Part shown: in pieces, positions 33,501-43,587 of the stretch
Position numbering within the stretch: position 1 is the first letter of the stretch
Layout of the letters: each line of letters starts with the position of its first letter
Assembly: GCA_023213395.1 (NCBI GenBank)
Contig: CM041465.1
Location: 54,319,741 to 54,383,740, forward strand
From: Cycas panzhihuaensis
Taxonomy: Eukaryota > Cycadophyta
Reading direction: 5' to 3'
Length of the DNA stretch: 64,000 bases
Notes under the pieces: generated by a model
Seen by the model: only the letters and a program-made list of their open reading frames with translations
Told to the model about the DNA's origin: nothing
Databases searched by the model: none
Translations under genes and position numbers: made by a program

Positions 33501-35450
33501 GGGAGTACAATCATGTGAGCCTACATATGGCCCCACAGGCAGGTGCTTTCCGTCAAAATCACATACATATGGATCTCCTAGCTCTGTGCTGCTTGCCCGA
33601 TCACAGGGTCCCATCTCACAGCCTCGTGATCCCTCTCACAGGGACCACGTCCTGCGAGCTCCTCACGGTCCTCATGGCTGCCCGCCTCGCTTGCCTCGTC
33701 CGTGGCGTCTCGAGGTCGTGGCCGCGATGCAGGTGTGTGTCCGGCTCTGCTCGACCTCGAGGCTATCTGGGCCACTAGGCGATCGTGTCGGGAACTGGAT
33801 ACGATCCAGCTCTCCAGTGCCTCCTCTGTCGTCTAAGGCGCTCTGTGATGATTATCGGTGGGTCTGCTCTCATTGTCTCACTTTGTGCCACCACTGTGCC
33901 TCTAGAGCTGGACGAGTCCTCGCGACTCGTCTCTCTCGCCGCGCCTCATCCCTCTCGCGCCTCGCGTCGTCTCTCTCTGCTGCTGCGATCGTCCACAGGA
34001 TGTGGCGTGCTCTTGGGACTCACATGACCCATATATCCCTCGCCCTCACCAGCAGGCGAATGCCTCTCTGTGGGCTCCCATTGCTCTAGGCTCATCACAC
34101 ACTGGATGGGCGGTTGCCCCTCACGCATAGACACGAGGGAATATCTCCCTCGCCACCGCCTCCATCGGTCTCACAGTCTCCCCTACACTGCCCGAGGCAA
34201 CATGCCATGCGTCGGTGTGTACCCTCGATATAAATCAAATCAAGTCAAAATTCTATCTAGATGTCAAGCGACTAAAGGGAGCAGTTAGGTCTCACTGCTG
34301 CGGGCTGCCGGGCCCCCTTTCGGCGACATCTTCCTCTCTGGCTCCCGCCGATGGCGGTGCCTCATCCTCGAGCACGTCCTGCGCCTCTGCCTCATCCTCG
34401 GTAGGGGACGGGCTCGACTCTCGCTCCTCCGGATCTCCTCACGATCCGGGCACAGTCCCAGTCCCTGCGCCTGCTCGCCTCTGCGGCTCTGGCCAGGCTG
34501 CCCCTCAGTGGCGACTCGGGTGATCCCATTGCGGTCCACGGTGGCATGATGGGCGGCCCGTCGTCACCATCGTCGTCACCATCGTCGTCACTATCCTCGA
34601 TGGGTGCTCCTCCCTCTGTGCGTCATCGCTCGCCCACCTCACCATCCTGTATGGATCGCCACATAATGCTGTCGGGGTGAGGAGGTCGGCGATGTCGCGT
34701 CGGCCAACCGGCGGACATGAGGTGGTCCTCTGTCCCTCTGAGCCGCGTCGCCACAGCGGACCATCGGGGCCCACCTCGATATGAGAGCGGTCCCCTGCTG
34801 GTGCCGCTGCTGCGAAATGGTCAAGAACCCGACCTTTGGAGCAATGTCTTTGTCTGAGGCCACCTCTCCACGAGCCTCGATCGCATCTAGTTGGGCGGCG
34901 AGGTTCGCCACAACTAAGTAGCCCAATCCATCCTCTCGCCCGGCCTCGCGCCGGCGTCTTTGCGTCCACCGACCTCACAGGATCTCCACAGTAGTTACAT
35001 TTCGGGAGATCCGGAACAGAATGCATAATAAAATGAGCTTCCTCTTGGGAATCCCAAACATAATCTGTGCGGAGGAGCCCCTCTCATTGCCATCTGTCTC
35101 CCGTGAGGAAGCTGGGCGCCTCTGTGTGTCTTTGCCTCATTCTTAGCGGCGCCCTCAATCTCACAGGCCTCCCGGTCGGCCAGCACCCCAGGATCGCGAC
35201 ATCCTGCGGAGTAATGGTGGCGTCCCTATCGAGGTAGGTGAAACACATGCCTCCTCTGTCCCGATCACGACCTGATGTCCACGAGTCTCTGATCGGACCC
35301 AGCGTCTTGAGGGTCTTCAAGGCCTTGTATAGGCGCATCTCTTCTAACCGCCTTGTCCTCCTCCTCAGTCGGCGACTCTAAGCTACTCGGAATGGGTATG
35401 CCGATGTTCTCGCGGTTGTCCACGCGATAAGCACTGCAATCGGTCATAGT
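33501..35450 (-). pseudogene. Antisense plant-mobile-domain-like gene of element C
   Basis: The frame at 35447 begins MTDCSAYRVDNRENIGIPIP and reaches DQRLVDI, matching the start in D. The domain core is split: GMCFTYLD (damaged FHLP), ATITPQDVAILGC and TGRPVRLRAP in 35338-35084, then KLILLCILFRIS-like sequence. After the probable intron (34295-34188), 34134-33946 and on carry the charged helical part, damaged, and a basic tail. Same gene as in B and D, with many small indels. Confidence 0.6.
34188..34295 (-). other. Probable intron in the antisense gene (C)
   Basis: Minus strand: CA|GTGAGACC at 34295 to CGGGCAG at 34188, 108 bases, with the same internal block as B (CTAGATAGA, TTTGATTTGATTT). 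Confidence 0.55.
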
Positions 35451-36120
35451 CGATCGAGAGTCGGTCTCTAGCGATCTATCCTATGTCTTTTCCGGTTTTG
35501 GGGCGTTCGGCCCTTCTTGTATTTTCTAACTTTACGCTGCGTCTGCTCACGAACTTAGCGATGCAGCTAAGTTCGAGCGGGCCGCGGCGATCGTGGGGAT
35601 CTGCGCGGCAAAGATCGCGATCTTGCGATCTTTCTTCTTGATCTGCCGCGACCTTCTAAAAATGAAGTTTTGCCCAGAAAATCAAAAATTTACGCGGTGG
35701 ACCCCATGTGGGGCCAGGACGGTGCCTAATGCCGGGTCCCCGCCTCTTCTTGGTCAGATTCGGACTCGGAGGCCTCTAATCGCCCATAAGGCGTGGGAAG
35801 CTGTTAAATTCAATGAAAGCGGTGAAATTCAAATTGCAAATTCAACGAGGTATCGTGGGATCCACTCCTTTGGATCCGGTCGTGATCGTCATCTCGTTTC
35901 CCAGCGCCGGTTGTCTCCTCGCTCGATCTAGCGGTCGGATCGTCCTCGGTGTGTTTACGAAGTCGGGCGGTAGCTCGCGTCGTAAGGAAAAGGCTGCGGT
36001 TTCGTCACGAGGCGGTGAAAATGAATCCGGTTTTCATTGATTTTCCTTATATAGGCGGGGGCCAAGCGGGCTTTTCTTAGTTTTGGCTCGTGTGATCGTC
36101 GAGGCCGTCTCGTCCTGACG
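35451..36120. promoter_or_regulatory. Palindrome-rich spacer between antisense gene and aRNH (C)
   Basis: A perfect inverted repeat CGAACTTAGC-GATGCA-GCTAAGTTCG is at 35550-35575, the palindrome AAGATCGCGATCTT at 35611-35624 and a plus-strand TATATAG at 36048-36054. The first palindrome has a sister in C's own LTR (37819-37848) with matching changes in both arms. Confidence 0.55.
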
Positions 36121-36534
36121 ATCGCCTTTGCCTTGAGGGCCAGCCCATTGCGCTCCATGGGCGCCCTTCTTCTTCCTCTTCGAAAGCATTTATGGCGCTT
36201 TATGGTCGCATTTTGGGGGCCCTTTTTGCCGTTTTCTTGTGTTGCTCCAGGCATGCAGAGTTTATACTCGTTTGGCTCGTTCGTAGCTCTGAGCTCGTTT
36301 TCGCGATCCTTTTTAGCCCTGGAGCTCCCAAAGGCGTTCCCGTCTGGGGCACGTTTTGCTTTCAAAGCAACTTCGGGGACTCGGGGTCCGTTCACTACTC
36401 TCGGTCGGTGCCAGATGGCTCGCTCTCGGGTAGCCTCGTGCTAGGTCCTCCTACCCTTGGCGGCCCGCCGTGTTCGCTATTCGAGTCTTCGTGTTGCTTA
36501 CATTGCTATTTGTTGCCCAGTTCGACATTCGACC

Positions 36535-36900
36535 ATGTCTCTCCTCATTTTCACCGATGGTGGAAGTCGCGGCAACCGGGCCTTCGGCCATTGCGTGGAT
36601 TCTTCGTAGTCCCTCGGGCATGATTACATGCGTTGGAATCTTTCTTCCGAGGCTACCAATAGCGGCCGAGTACCACGGCCGTTATTGAAGCCCTTACCGA
36701 TGCTCTTCGTTTCCATCAAGGGTCTATTGTGTTGTTTTGCGATTCTCAGGTTGTGGTGTCCCACCTCACCCAGGTTTACAGTGCGGTGCCCTCACGAGAA
36801 CCCTCACATCTGCCTTGAGTCCCTCAGCTCGTTTCTCATCGGTGGATATTGACATATCCGAGGCACCTCAGCAGCGGTAAGCGGCCTCGTCGCCTCATCC
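36535..36900 (+). pseudogene. aRNH of element C, frameshifted
   Basis: ATG at 36535, 14 bases after TTGCCCAG (AG 36519-36520). It opens MSLLIFTDGGSRGN; the CCCCGG of A is CCGG here and shifts the frame. FHQGSIVLFCDSQVVVSHLT can be read further on, and the last Asp region is altered. Several breaks fall on CAG/CTG or C-run sites. Confidence 0.8.
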
Positions 36901-37285
36901 TTGGCGTCGCCTCCCTCTTCTTGATGATGGCCATGGGTTGAGGCTTGCAGCCGGCCCGTGCCCGGTCTCTGGTTGCGGGTTAGTTAGATGCGCTTGCCAC
37001 ATTTCTTTGGATGCCTGCTACTTCATATTGCACCTTAGTAGCAGGGGCATCCGTCCTTCTTGCTTACCGGTTTCAGCTCGATGTTTAGGCAGCGTGGCGG
37101 CCCCTACGTTGTCCTCGTCTCAAGTCGCCCTCGTCCGCAGCGTTCGCCCACGACACTTGCGCACCCTTGGACCACGTCTTTGCTCTTTATTGTTTATATA
37201 TATATGCATGTGCTACTCATGTTTCTTGGTTGTGACATTCGCCATCACATTACGCTCTCAGCGGTGAGGCTCTGCGCCGAGGCGA

Positions 37286-39809
37286 TGTTCCGGTATCGGG
37301 AATGGACTTGCGACACATCGACCTGAGGTTTGTGCGGTATATGCCTTTACTTTGCTTACTTATGATCGTTGCGATGGTGGGAATGGTTTGATTGACATGT
37401 ACTGTCCATATGCACTGTTTGATTGCTTGTTCATTATGCATGTGCTAACGGCACCTTTTAGCCTATGGCGACTCACGGCGGGGGCATTCATCGGTGAATC
37501 GACACCGTATGGCGTACAACCACCCGCAGCGTCTCCATGGTCTTCGGGATTCTTTTGCCGGCTGTTTATGCGTGTTACTGCGTCGCTTATGTTGCAAACC
37601 CTTTCTAAGCTGGTTTAACCCTTAGTTAGGTCTTTTTGCCGTTTGAGCACATGCCCATGACTTAAAAGCGCTCTTGACTAATGTATTTTGAGTTTAATTT
37701 ATGATTTTACCTTAAAAACACGATTTCTTACTTTAATTTTACATTTTTGGGTTTCGGTTCCGTCTGCGATAAATTAAGCGATGCATGAAGTTTGGAAGGC
37801 GGTACCGGTCGTCTGCATGATAAACTTAGCGATGCAGCTAAGTTTATCGTGATGCATTGTTTAAAATTTAAAAGAGAAACCACGGACGGTGGCGCGATTT
37901 TTCGCGAATCTGGCGTGGCTCCTAACAGTTGGGCGCGGGCCCCCAACGTTCACTTGCTTCACTCAAGACATAAAAACCATTTTTTCATTCATTGGCATCA
38001 TTATTCACCTCACTTTTCAACTTTCCTAGAGCATTTTTTCACAAAGAGACAAAGAACAAAAACAGTGAGAAGAGACATCCTCCTACAGCTGTGGATCAGA
38101 GGTACAAAGGGCTGCTATTCTTTGGAGTTGCGGGGCCATTCTTTGCCCCCTCAGACTCAGTTCTAAGCACTCTTCCTCTTCATACATTCTCAAGGCTTTC
38201 AAGAGGATTTTTCACCAAGAAAGACCATCGCAAGGAGCCATTTCCAAGCTTTTGACTTGCATGAGGTTCCACTACCTTATTCTCTTGCAAGGGACATGCA
38301 ACAACACCTCATAGGCATTGGTTGGACCCTGCACCAAGCTTCAAGGACCTACATGCTCTCATTTCTCATCATTGGAGGTATTTGGTGTCCCTTGTTAAGT
38401 GCTTTTTTGCTTATTTCTTCATTGCTTTCTTGCAAATCTTTTCCTCTCTTTGTGCATGTATTTCCTTGAGTTTCCCTTGATCATTTGATGCAAATAAGTA
38501 GCGGTTGTGGCCCATTGGAGTGTTGCCCTAGGCTGAGCCTAGTTTCTCACTTGCCCCCTAAACCCATCCTTTTCCTCCAACCCTTCTCTTTTGCCATTTC
38601 TTGGGCAAATAGGCATAAAGGGTTACACGAGGGTTAGAGGAGATAGGCGGGGTTAGTCCCCGATCTTAGTCCTACTCCCCAAGGGTTCAGTCCCTTATCC
38701 TCTCCCCTTTATCTCCACTTTTGTTTAGGAAGCGGGGCTAGAGAAGCTTTGGAGAGTCGGTTTGAATACCGTCTTGGTATAGGCTATCCGTTGCTACCAC
38801 GACCGATCTGTTACATGCTAGCATCGCTTCCCTTATATCTGTGGAGACCTCTCGTGGGTGAGTTAGCCATCCAGGGCTACACTCAATCCCGTTTAGTGCG
38901 TTGGTGGTGTATCGATTGCATATGTGTCGTGTGACTTCGTTTCCTTTCATTGCATGTTAGTGCTTAGTATCTTCCTAGCTTAGTTTATTTTACTTGCGGC
39001 ACATATATACATACCTTTTTGTATCTCGTAGCCTCTCTCTCGAGAGGAAGGTATTACCTTATTTGCTTGCGGGCGTTGAACAAAGGCGCATAGGGTCGAC
39101 AGATTCTTGGGTCGGCAGCTTGTTTGCGTTCTCCCTTTTGTTTGTGTCGCTTTGAGCTTTATTATTTTATCGTTTCGGTTTAGTTAGTGTTTATTTGCTT
39201 TCGGGGAGGTAAGTGATCCCCATCACTTGCTTACCGGCGTCGCATCTGAGGAGGCGGCGGGAGGAAGCGCAGCCGTGGACGGACACTGCGTCTCGGCCAA
39301 GCCGGATCCAGGTATTCTCCGCTCACCTTCCATACCCTTTTTCATGCTCTTACGTTTCTTTACACTTGCTTTAGTAGTTAAAGAACATAAGAAAAAGGAA
39401 GAAATAACTATTTAGTTTGTACTTGCTTTTTACTCTTGCATTTACTTTACTTGTATATTTCTTTGCTATACCCGCGTATTATGGTATTTGAGATCATGTG
39501 ACCGATCCCTCCTTAGCAGCTCTTGCATATATTTTACCGTGACACGTTCGGTTGGTTGCCCCCTTCGCAGCTTTCTCATTACCTTGAGAAGTAGCGGCGT
39601 CTGCAATTCCTTTTCCCTTCCGGCCATCAGAAGGGTAGGAGGGTCTCGCCTTACTGCGGCTACAGAAGCAACCGAGCACCTTGCGATCCGTGCAGCGCTC
39701 CGGCGCCGCGGGCGTCCGCGGTATGATCCTCGTTCTTTAGCCTATTAGCCCTGTGGTTTTGTGTCCTTCCCGCTAGGCGTTGGATCATTGCCCCGTGGAG
39801 AGCGTTTCA
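37286..39809 (+). repeat. Element C 3' LTR, 2524 bp
   Basis: Starts TGTTCCGG and ends GAGCGTTTCA before GTGAG. It matches 23650-26168 closely. A perfect inverted repeat GATAAACTTAGC-GATGCA-GCTAAGTTTATC is at 37819-37848. AG|GTAAGT is near 39209. Confidence 0.93.
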
Positions 39810-39814
39810 GTGAG
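39810..39814. repeat. Target-site duplication of element C (GTGAG), right copy
   Basis: Directly after GTTTCA; pairs with 23645-23649. Confidence 0.96.
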
Positions 39815-40735
39815 TTAGCCATCCCGAGGCTACACTCAATCCCATTTGGTGCGTTTTATGGTGTACGACAGTCCTCATATGTATCGCGCGACTTTGTTTC
39901 ATTTTCATTATATGTTGGTGCTTAACTACATTTTTCTAGCTTAGTTGATTTCATTTTCAGTACATACATATATATCTTGTCGTGCTTTGTAGCCTCTCTC
40001 CCGAGAGGAGAGCGTTCTTTCTGTTTGTGTGCAGGGTCACTTAAGAGGGAGTGGTGCACGAGATCTACATTCTTTGACTCTCTTGCAGTATTCTTCCCCC
40101 TTCTTGTTTTGAGCTTTACTTTCCGTTCTTTCAGTTTATTTAGTCCTTGCATGCTCTCGGGGAGGTAAGTGAGCCCCCTTCGTTGTCTTCGATCGACGTT
40201 GCATGCGCGGAGGACGGAGGGGGGGCGCAGCAGGGAGGGAACTGCGTTTGCTTTCGAGTATCCGTAAGTATTTTCCACGTATCTTTCGTATTTTCTTTAT
40301 GCTCTTATGTCTCTTTGCATTTACTTTGATAGGTAAAGGAACATAAAAGAAAAAGGAAAAATAACCATTTATTTTACATTTGCTTTCTCGTATTACTTTA
40401 TCACATTGCATAACATAGTAGTAGAGGACCCATTTACCTGCGCCCGTAGCACTTGCTCTAGACCCAGATTACACATTTGGTTGGTTGCCCCTCGTCGCCT
40501 TCTCATTGCCTTGAGAAGCGCGGCCTTGTGATTCCTTTTCCCTTCGGCCATCAGGAAGGGTAGGAAAGCCTCGTCTTGCACGGCCACCTGGAAGCAACCA
40601 GGCACCTTGTAGTCCGTGCAAGGCTCGGCGCGGACGTCCTGCAAGGTATGATCCTCGCTATCTAGCTTGCTTAGCCTATTATTTTTATGCCCTTTCCGCT
40701 AGATGTTGGATCATTGCCCCACGGCGAGCGTTTCA
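39815..40735 (+). repeat. Element B 3' LTR, second part
   Basis: Continues 23649 without loss: TTAGCCATCCCGAGGCTACACTC and on, matching 12810-13746 in the 5' LTR. Ends GCGTTTCA, then GGAAG at 40736-40740, the right target duplication of B. With 22069-23649 it makes a 2.5 kb LTR. Confidence 0.93.
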
Positions 40736-40740
40736 GGAAG

Positions 40741-42961
40741 GTTTCCTAAGACCTCTTCCTACAGCTAAAGAAGATGCAAGCAACAAAGTAAATAAAGCAT
40801 GAACCAAAAGCAAGGTTGATTTCCTTTCTATATCCAATGAGTTAATTACTACTATGTAAAGGAAATTCAAAAGGAAATGGTGATAGAGTGAAGCAAAAAC
40901 GTGTACCCAGAACGGAAGCGTATCGTGATGGTGGTGCTCCCAAGGGACACCCAAAACTACTCCACAAGGTGCAGCGGTCGTGGGGCATCATAGCGGATCG
41001 GAATGAGGGGCTCCCTTACCTTCCCCGGAAAAATACTCGAGTACTAAACCAAGGAAAGAAAGGGACCAAGTACTAGCAATAAATGAAGTATAAAAAATAC
41101 AACATGAATGGATGCGCTTACCGATAAACGGACAAATGGAGAAAGGTCCTTTACACTTTTTGAACACCTGCAAGTAAATGACAACCTCCCCCCCTTCTGG
41201 AGAAAGGGTACTAACATGCAATGGTAAGATCCTAATAATACATGTCTATGTAAAACAAATATAAACTTAAACACATATGAGTTAGCATCAGCACAATGAT
41301 GATAATATATAAAGGAGGACAACCAAAGTAAATGGAAAGTAACCAGTAAGCCTTGGAGTGGCCCACCTCCCGCAAAGAATAACCCCAACCTCCCCTAAAA
41401 GCCACAAGGCAGCGAGGGTAAAGCTAATAAAGATGGCTGGAAACAGTAGTAAGAGAGTTGAAAGGAGCCAAAGAGGACCTACGGCAAGCCGGGGTGCTAT
41501 GAAGAGCAAACCGGGCTGTCGTGAAAAGAGTTGGGCAAAGGACAAGCAGTCGGGACTTACGTGAGTTGCCCAGACCTAAGAATAAGCCCTCAACCCAACA
41601 TTGCAACGTGTGACAATGCTGATTTTAGCAGCTAAGGAAGGCCTAACAAACCCTTATTTGAGTGCCAAGGACAGCATGGGGCAAGAGGGAAGGTTTGGGG
41701 GGCTAAAAGCTGCTTGAGGAGCATGGAAGGTGGTACGGAATCCACCCAGCTCTCTCCCAAATCCTATGCAACCCCTCTTTGCCACTGCCTTGAGCAACAA
41801 ACACAGGCAAGGAGGCACTAATAACAGGAGTAAAATAGCCCAATGCAAAGAGGAAAATAACCTTTAAAAACCCAAGCAAGAGGATAGACAAAATAAGGCA
41901 TCAATTGAATAAGAAAATAACTCAAATCAATGAATACCTGAGAAGAGGAGGAGAGGCTCTTACATTAGTCAAGGGCTGGTAAGGAGGGGCTGAGAAATCA
42001 GCCCAAAAACTGTGGTGTAGCAGGTTTGGAGCCCTACTAATGGAGTTGGAAGAAGAACACCTGCACTTGGAATGCTTGATAGCTGCCCGGGCAAGAATCC
42101 GCTGAGATCTTTCCAAAGGGGCCCTCTCGAAGGTGTGTGAAGGGCTGGGAAGATGTCCTAGCTGCACCAAAGGAGAGCTGGGCACTGGAGGAGTGGCACA
42201 AGTCCTGTAGCAGTAGTAGGGCAGTAGAGAATAGCAGAGCACAGAGTGGTTTCCTTGAGGAGCAATCCAAAAAATGAGCAAAAGTCCTCAAAAATGAGTA
42301 AATGATGACTTAAATACCCAACCCAAACCCTAAAATGAGCGATTAAGGCACAGTTGGCAGCGAGTTAAGTCGCGAGACATATGGCAATTTCACAATAAAT
42401 GTGAAATTACCATGGTGGATTTTTAAAAAATAAATTAGAATAATCATACCACCACAAAATCCGCAGTGCAAGTAGATTTTACGCGATCTTTAAAAATCGG
42501 TATTAGGCTAGAGGCAAAACCAGGCCCGGCCAGCCAGTCTAGGCTATGGGCAAATGATAAAAAGGGCCAATAGGAGGCTGAGACATCTACCCGAGGGCAA
42601 ACAAACTAACAAATGAGTCCAAAAGAGCAAAAATAGGATCCAAGCGATGTGGCAAGTCAACCAAACAATGACGGGTCATCACACGGGCAGAGGTGGCGTA
42701 AGCCAAGTGGGTCTTGGACTAAGGAGGGCAGAATACGGGAAGTGGAGTGGCCACCAGGATGCCACACTCGCTGGGAGTGTGCCCCTACTATAGTCGTCAT
42801 AGGCTAAATAGGTGTAGACGAAGACAAAATCATCTACAAGGCCATAAACATGCAGACATGTAAGTAAACACTCATCAAAAGAAAGCGATGATAAGGTGAG
42901 AAACATACCTGCACTTACCTAAGTCAGTGATTCCATATCCATTCCCAGAAGCTGGGAAACA
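40741..42961 (-). repeat. Divergent LTR E, main fragment
   Basis: Minus-strand LTR starting TGTTTCCCAGCTTCTGGGAA at 42961. Sequence identity with the other LTRs is low, but landmarks keep their order: the terminal inverted repeat (perfect here, TTCCCAG/CTGGGAA), a hairpin CACACTC/GAGTGTG at 42763-42781, GACTATAGT near 42790, and a block CTTACCTTCCCC near 41014. It is a separate subfamily inserted at the gag start of D (GAAGG follows at 42962). Whether E was a solo LTR or a full element cannot be seen. Confidence 0.7.
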
Positions 42962-43587
42962 GAAGGTTACCAGTCCAATTAGGCTTACCACACCATGGTC
43001 TCGAGAACTCAAGAGTTTCCCGTGTCCATTTCGGGATCCACCCACGAGGGTGACGATCCTATCTACTATCCGGGTGACCCATTTCACCCTTCTGACCCGC
43101 ATCCTTCTGCTCATGCAGTAGAAGACTCGCCTCTTCACGAGACTCACCATCCTATTGGTAAATCTTATGAAGAGCATCCTGAGGGGTCTCCAACATTCGA
43201 GATCCCATCGACCTCGTATGGCTACGAGGATACCCCTCTTGCCGACATGGTCGAAGCGCTCAGCGATTACTTTCGAGCAACTTACCATCAACCACATCTC
43301 GAGTGGTTTGAAGAAGTTTTGCACAGTGTAGCGCCTTCTTCATCTGCACCTGTGCCTCCTACAACAAATGACCCTTCTACCCATGCGCATTTGTCCCATG
43401 CCGTGTCTACATTGGCTCCCAAGACAAGTGTTGCACCATCTTTTCTTAGCCATGGTCCTACTTCTTCAGGACCTACTCGTGGCATGTCCTTGCCCCAGCT
43501 TGGGGTTAGCATGCCATTCCCGAGTCAAATGAATGCACTACCTTCAAACATGGTACACGCATTTCCTAGTAGGCCTTGAGGTCCTAC
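42962..43587 (+). pseudogene. gag N-terminal part of element D
   Basis: Begins GAAGGTTACC, the second codon of MEGYPSDW; the ATG was cut off by LTR E. The frame 42995-43579 shows FEIPSTSYGYEDTPLADMVE and GPTSSGPTRGMSLPQLGVSM, as in A, then a TGA in SRP|GPT where A and B have CGA/CGT. Solo LTR F follows. Confidence 0.88.

Larger units (their letters stand above)
23650..39809 (+). mobile_element. Element C: largest copy, with full pol region, nested in B
   Basis: It is 16.2 kb long with LTRs at 23650-26168 and 37286-39809. Order: PBS, gag, protease, linker, RT, native RNase H, integrase, three tandem hairpin repeats, antisense gene, palindrome spacer, aRNH. It is the only copy here with recognisable RT, RNase H and integrase and must be younger than B. 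Every long frame is broken by 1-3 bp changes, many at CAG/CTG, so it may be an intact autonomous element with consensus errors, or a decayed one. Confidence 0.93.
11237..40735 (+). mobile_element. Element B: Tat/Ogre-like retrotransposon carrying nested element C
   Basis: It is bounded by GGAAG on both sides. The 5' LTR is 11237-13746; the 3' LTR is 22069-23649 plus 39815-40735, split by C. Internal order: PBS, gag, protease, start of the linker, post-pol hairpin, antisense plant-mobile-domain-like gene, palindrome spacer, aRNH. RT, native RNase H and integrase are missing, so B needed proteins from another element. Its LTRs are close to identical apart from changes at CAG/CTG sites, so it is young. 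Confidence 0.93.

Noticed and set aside
35955-36395. 146-residue minus-strand ORF opposite the aRNH leader of C
   Set aside because: Equivalent strands in B and D do not keep the frame and it has no recognisable motif; most likely chance in GC-rich DNA.
41288-42291. Possible host gene in the less repetitive stretch 40741-42961
   Set aside because: Frames are short and uncorrelated, while LTR landmarks and the terminal TGTTTCCC identify it as a divergent LTR.
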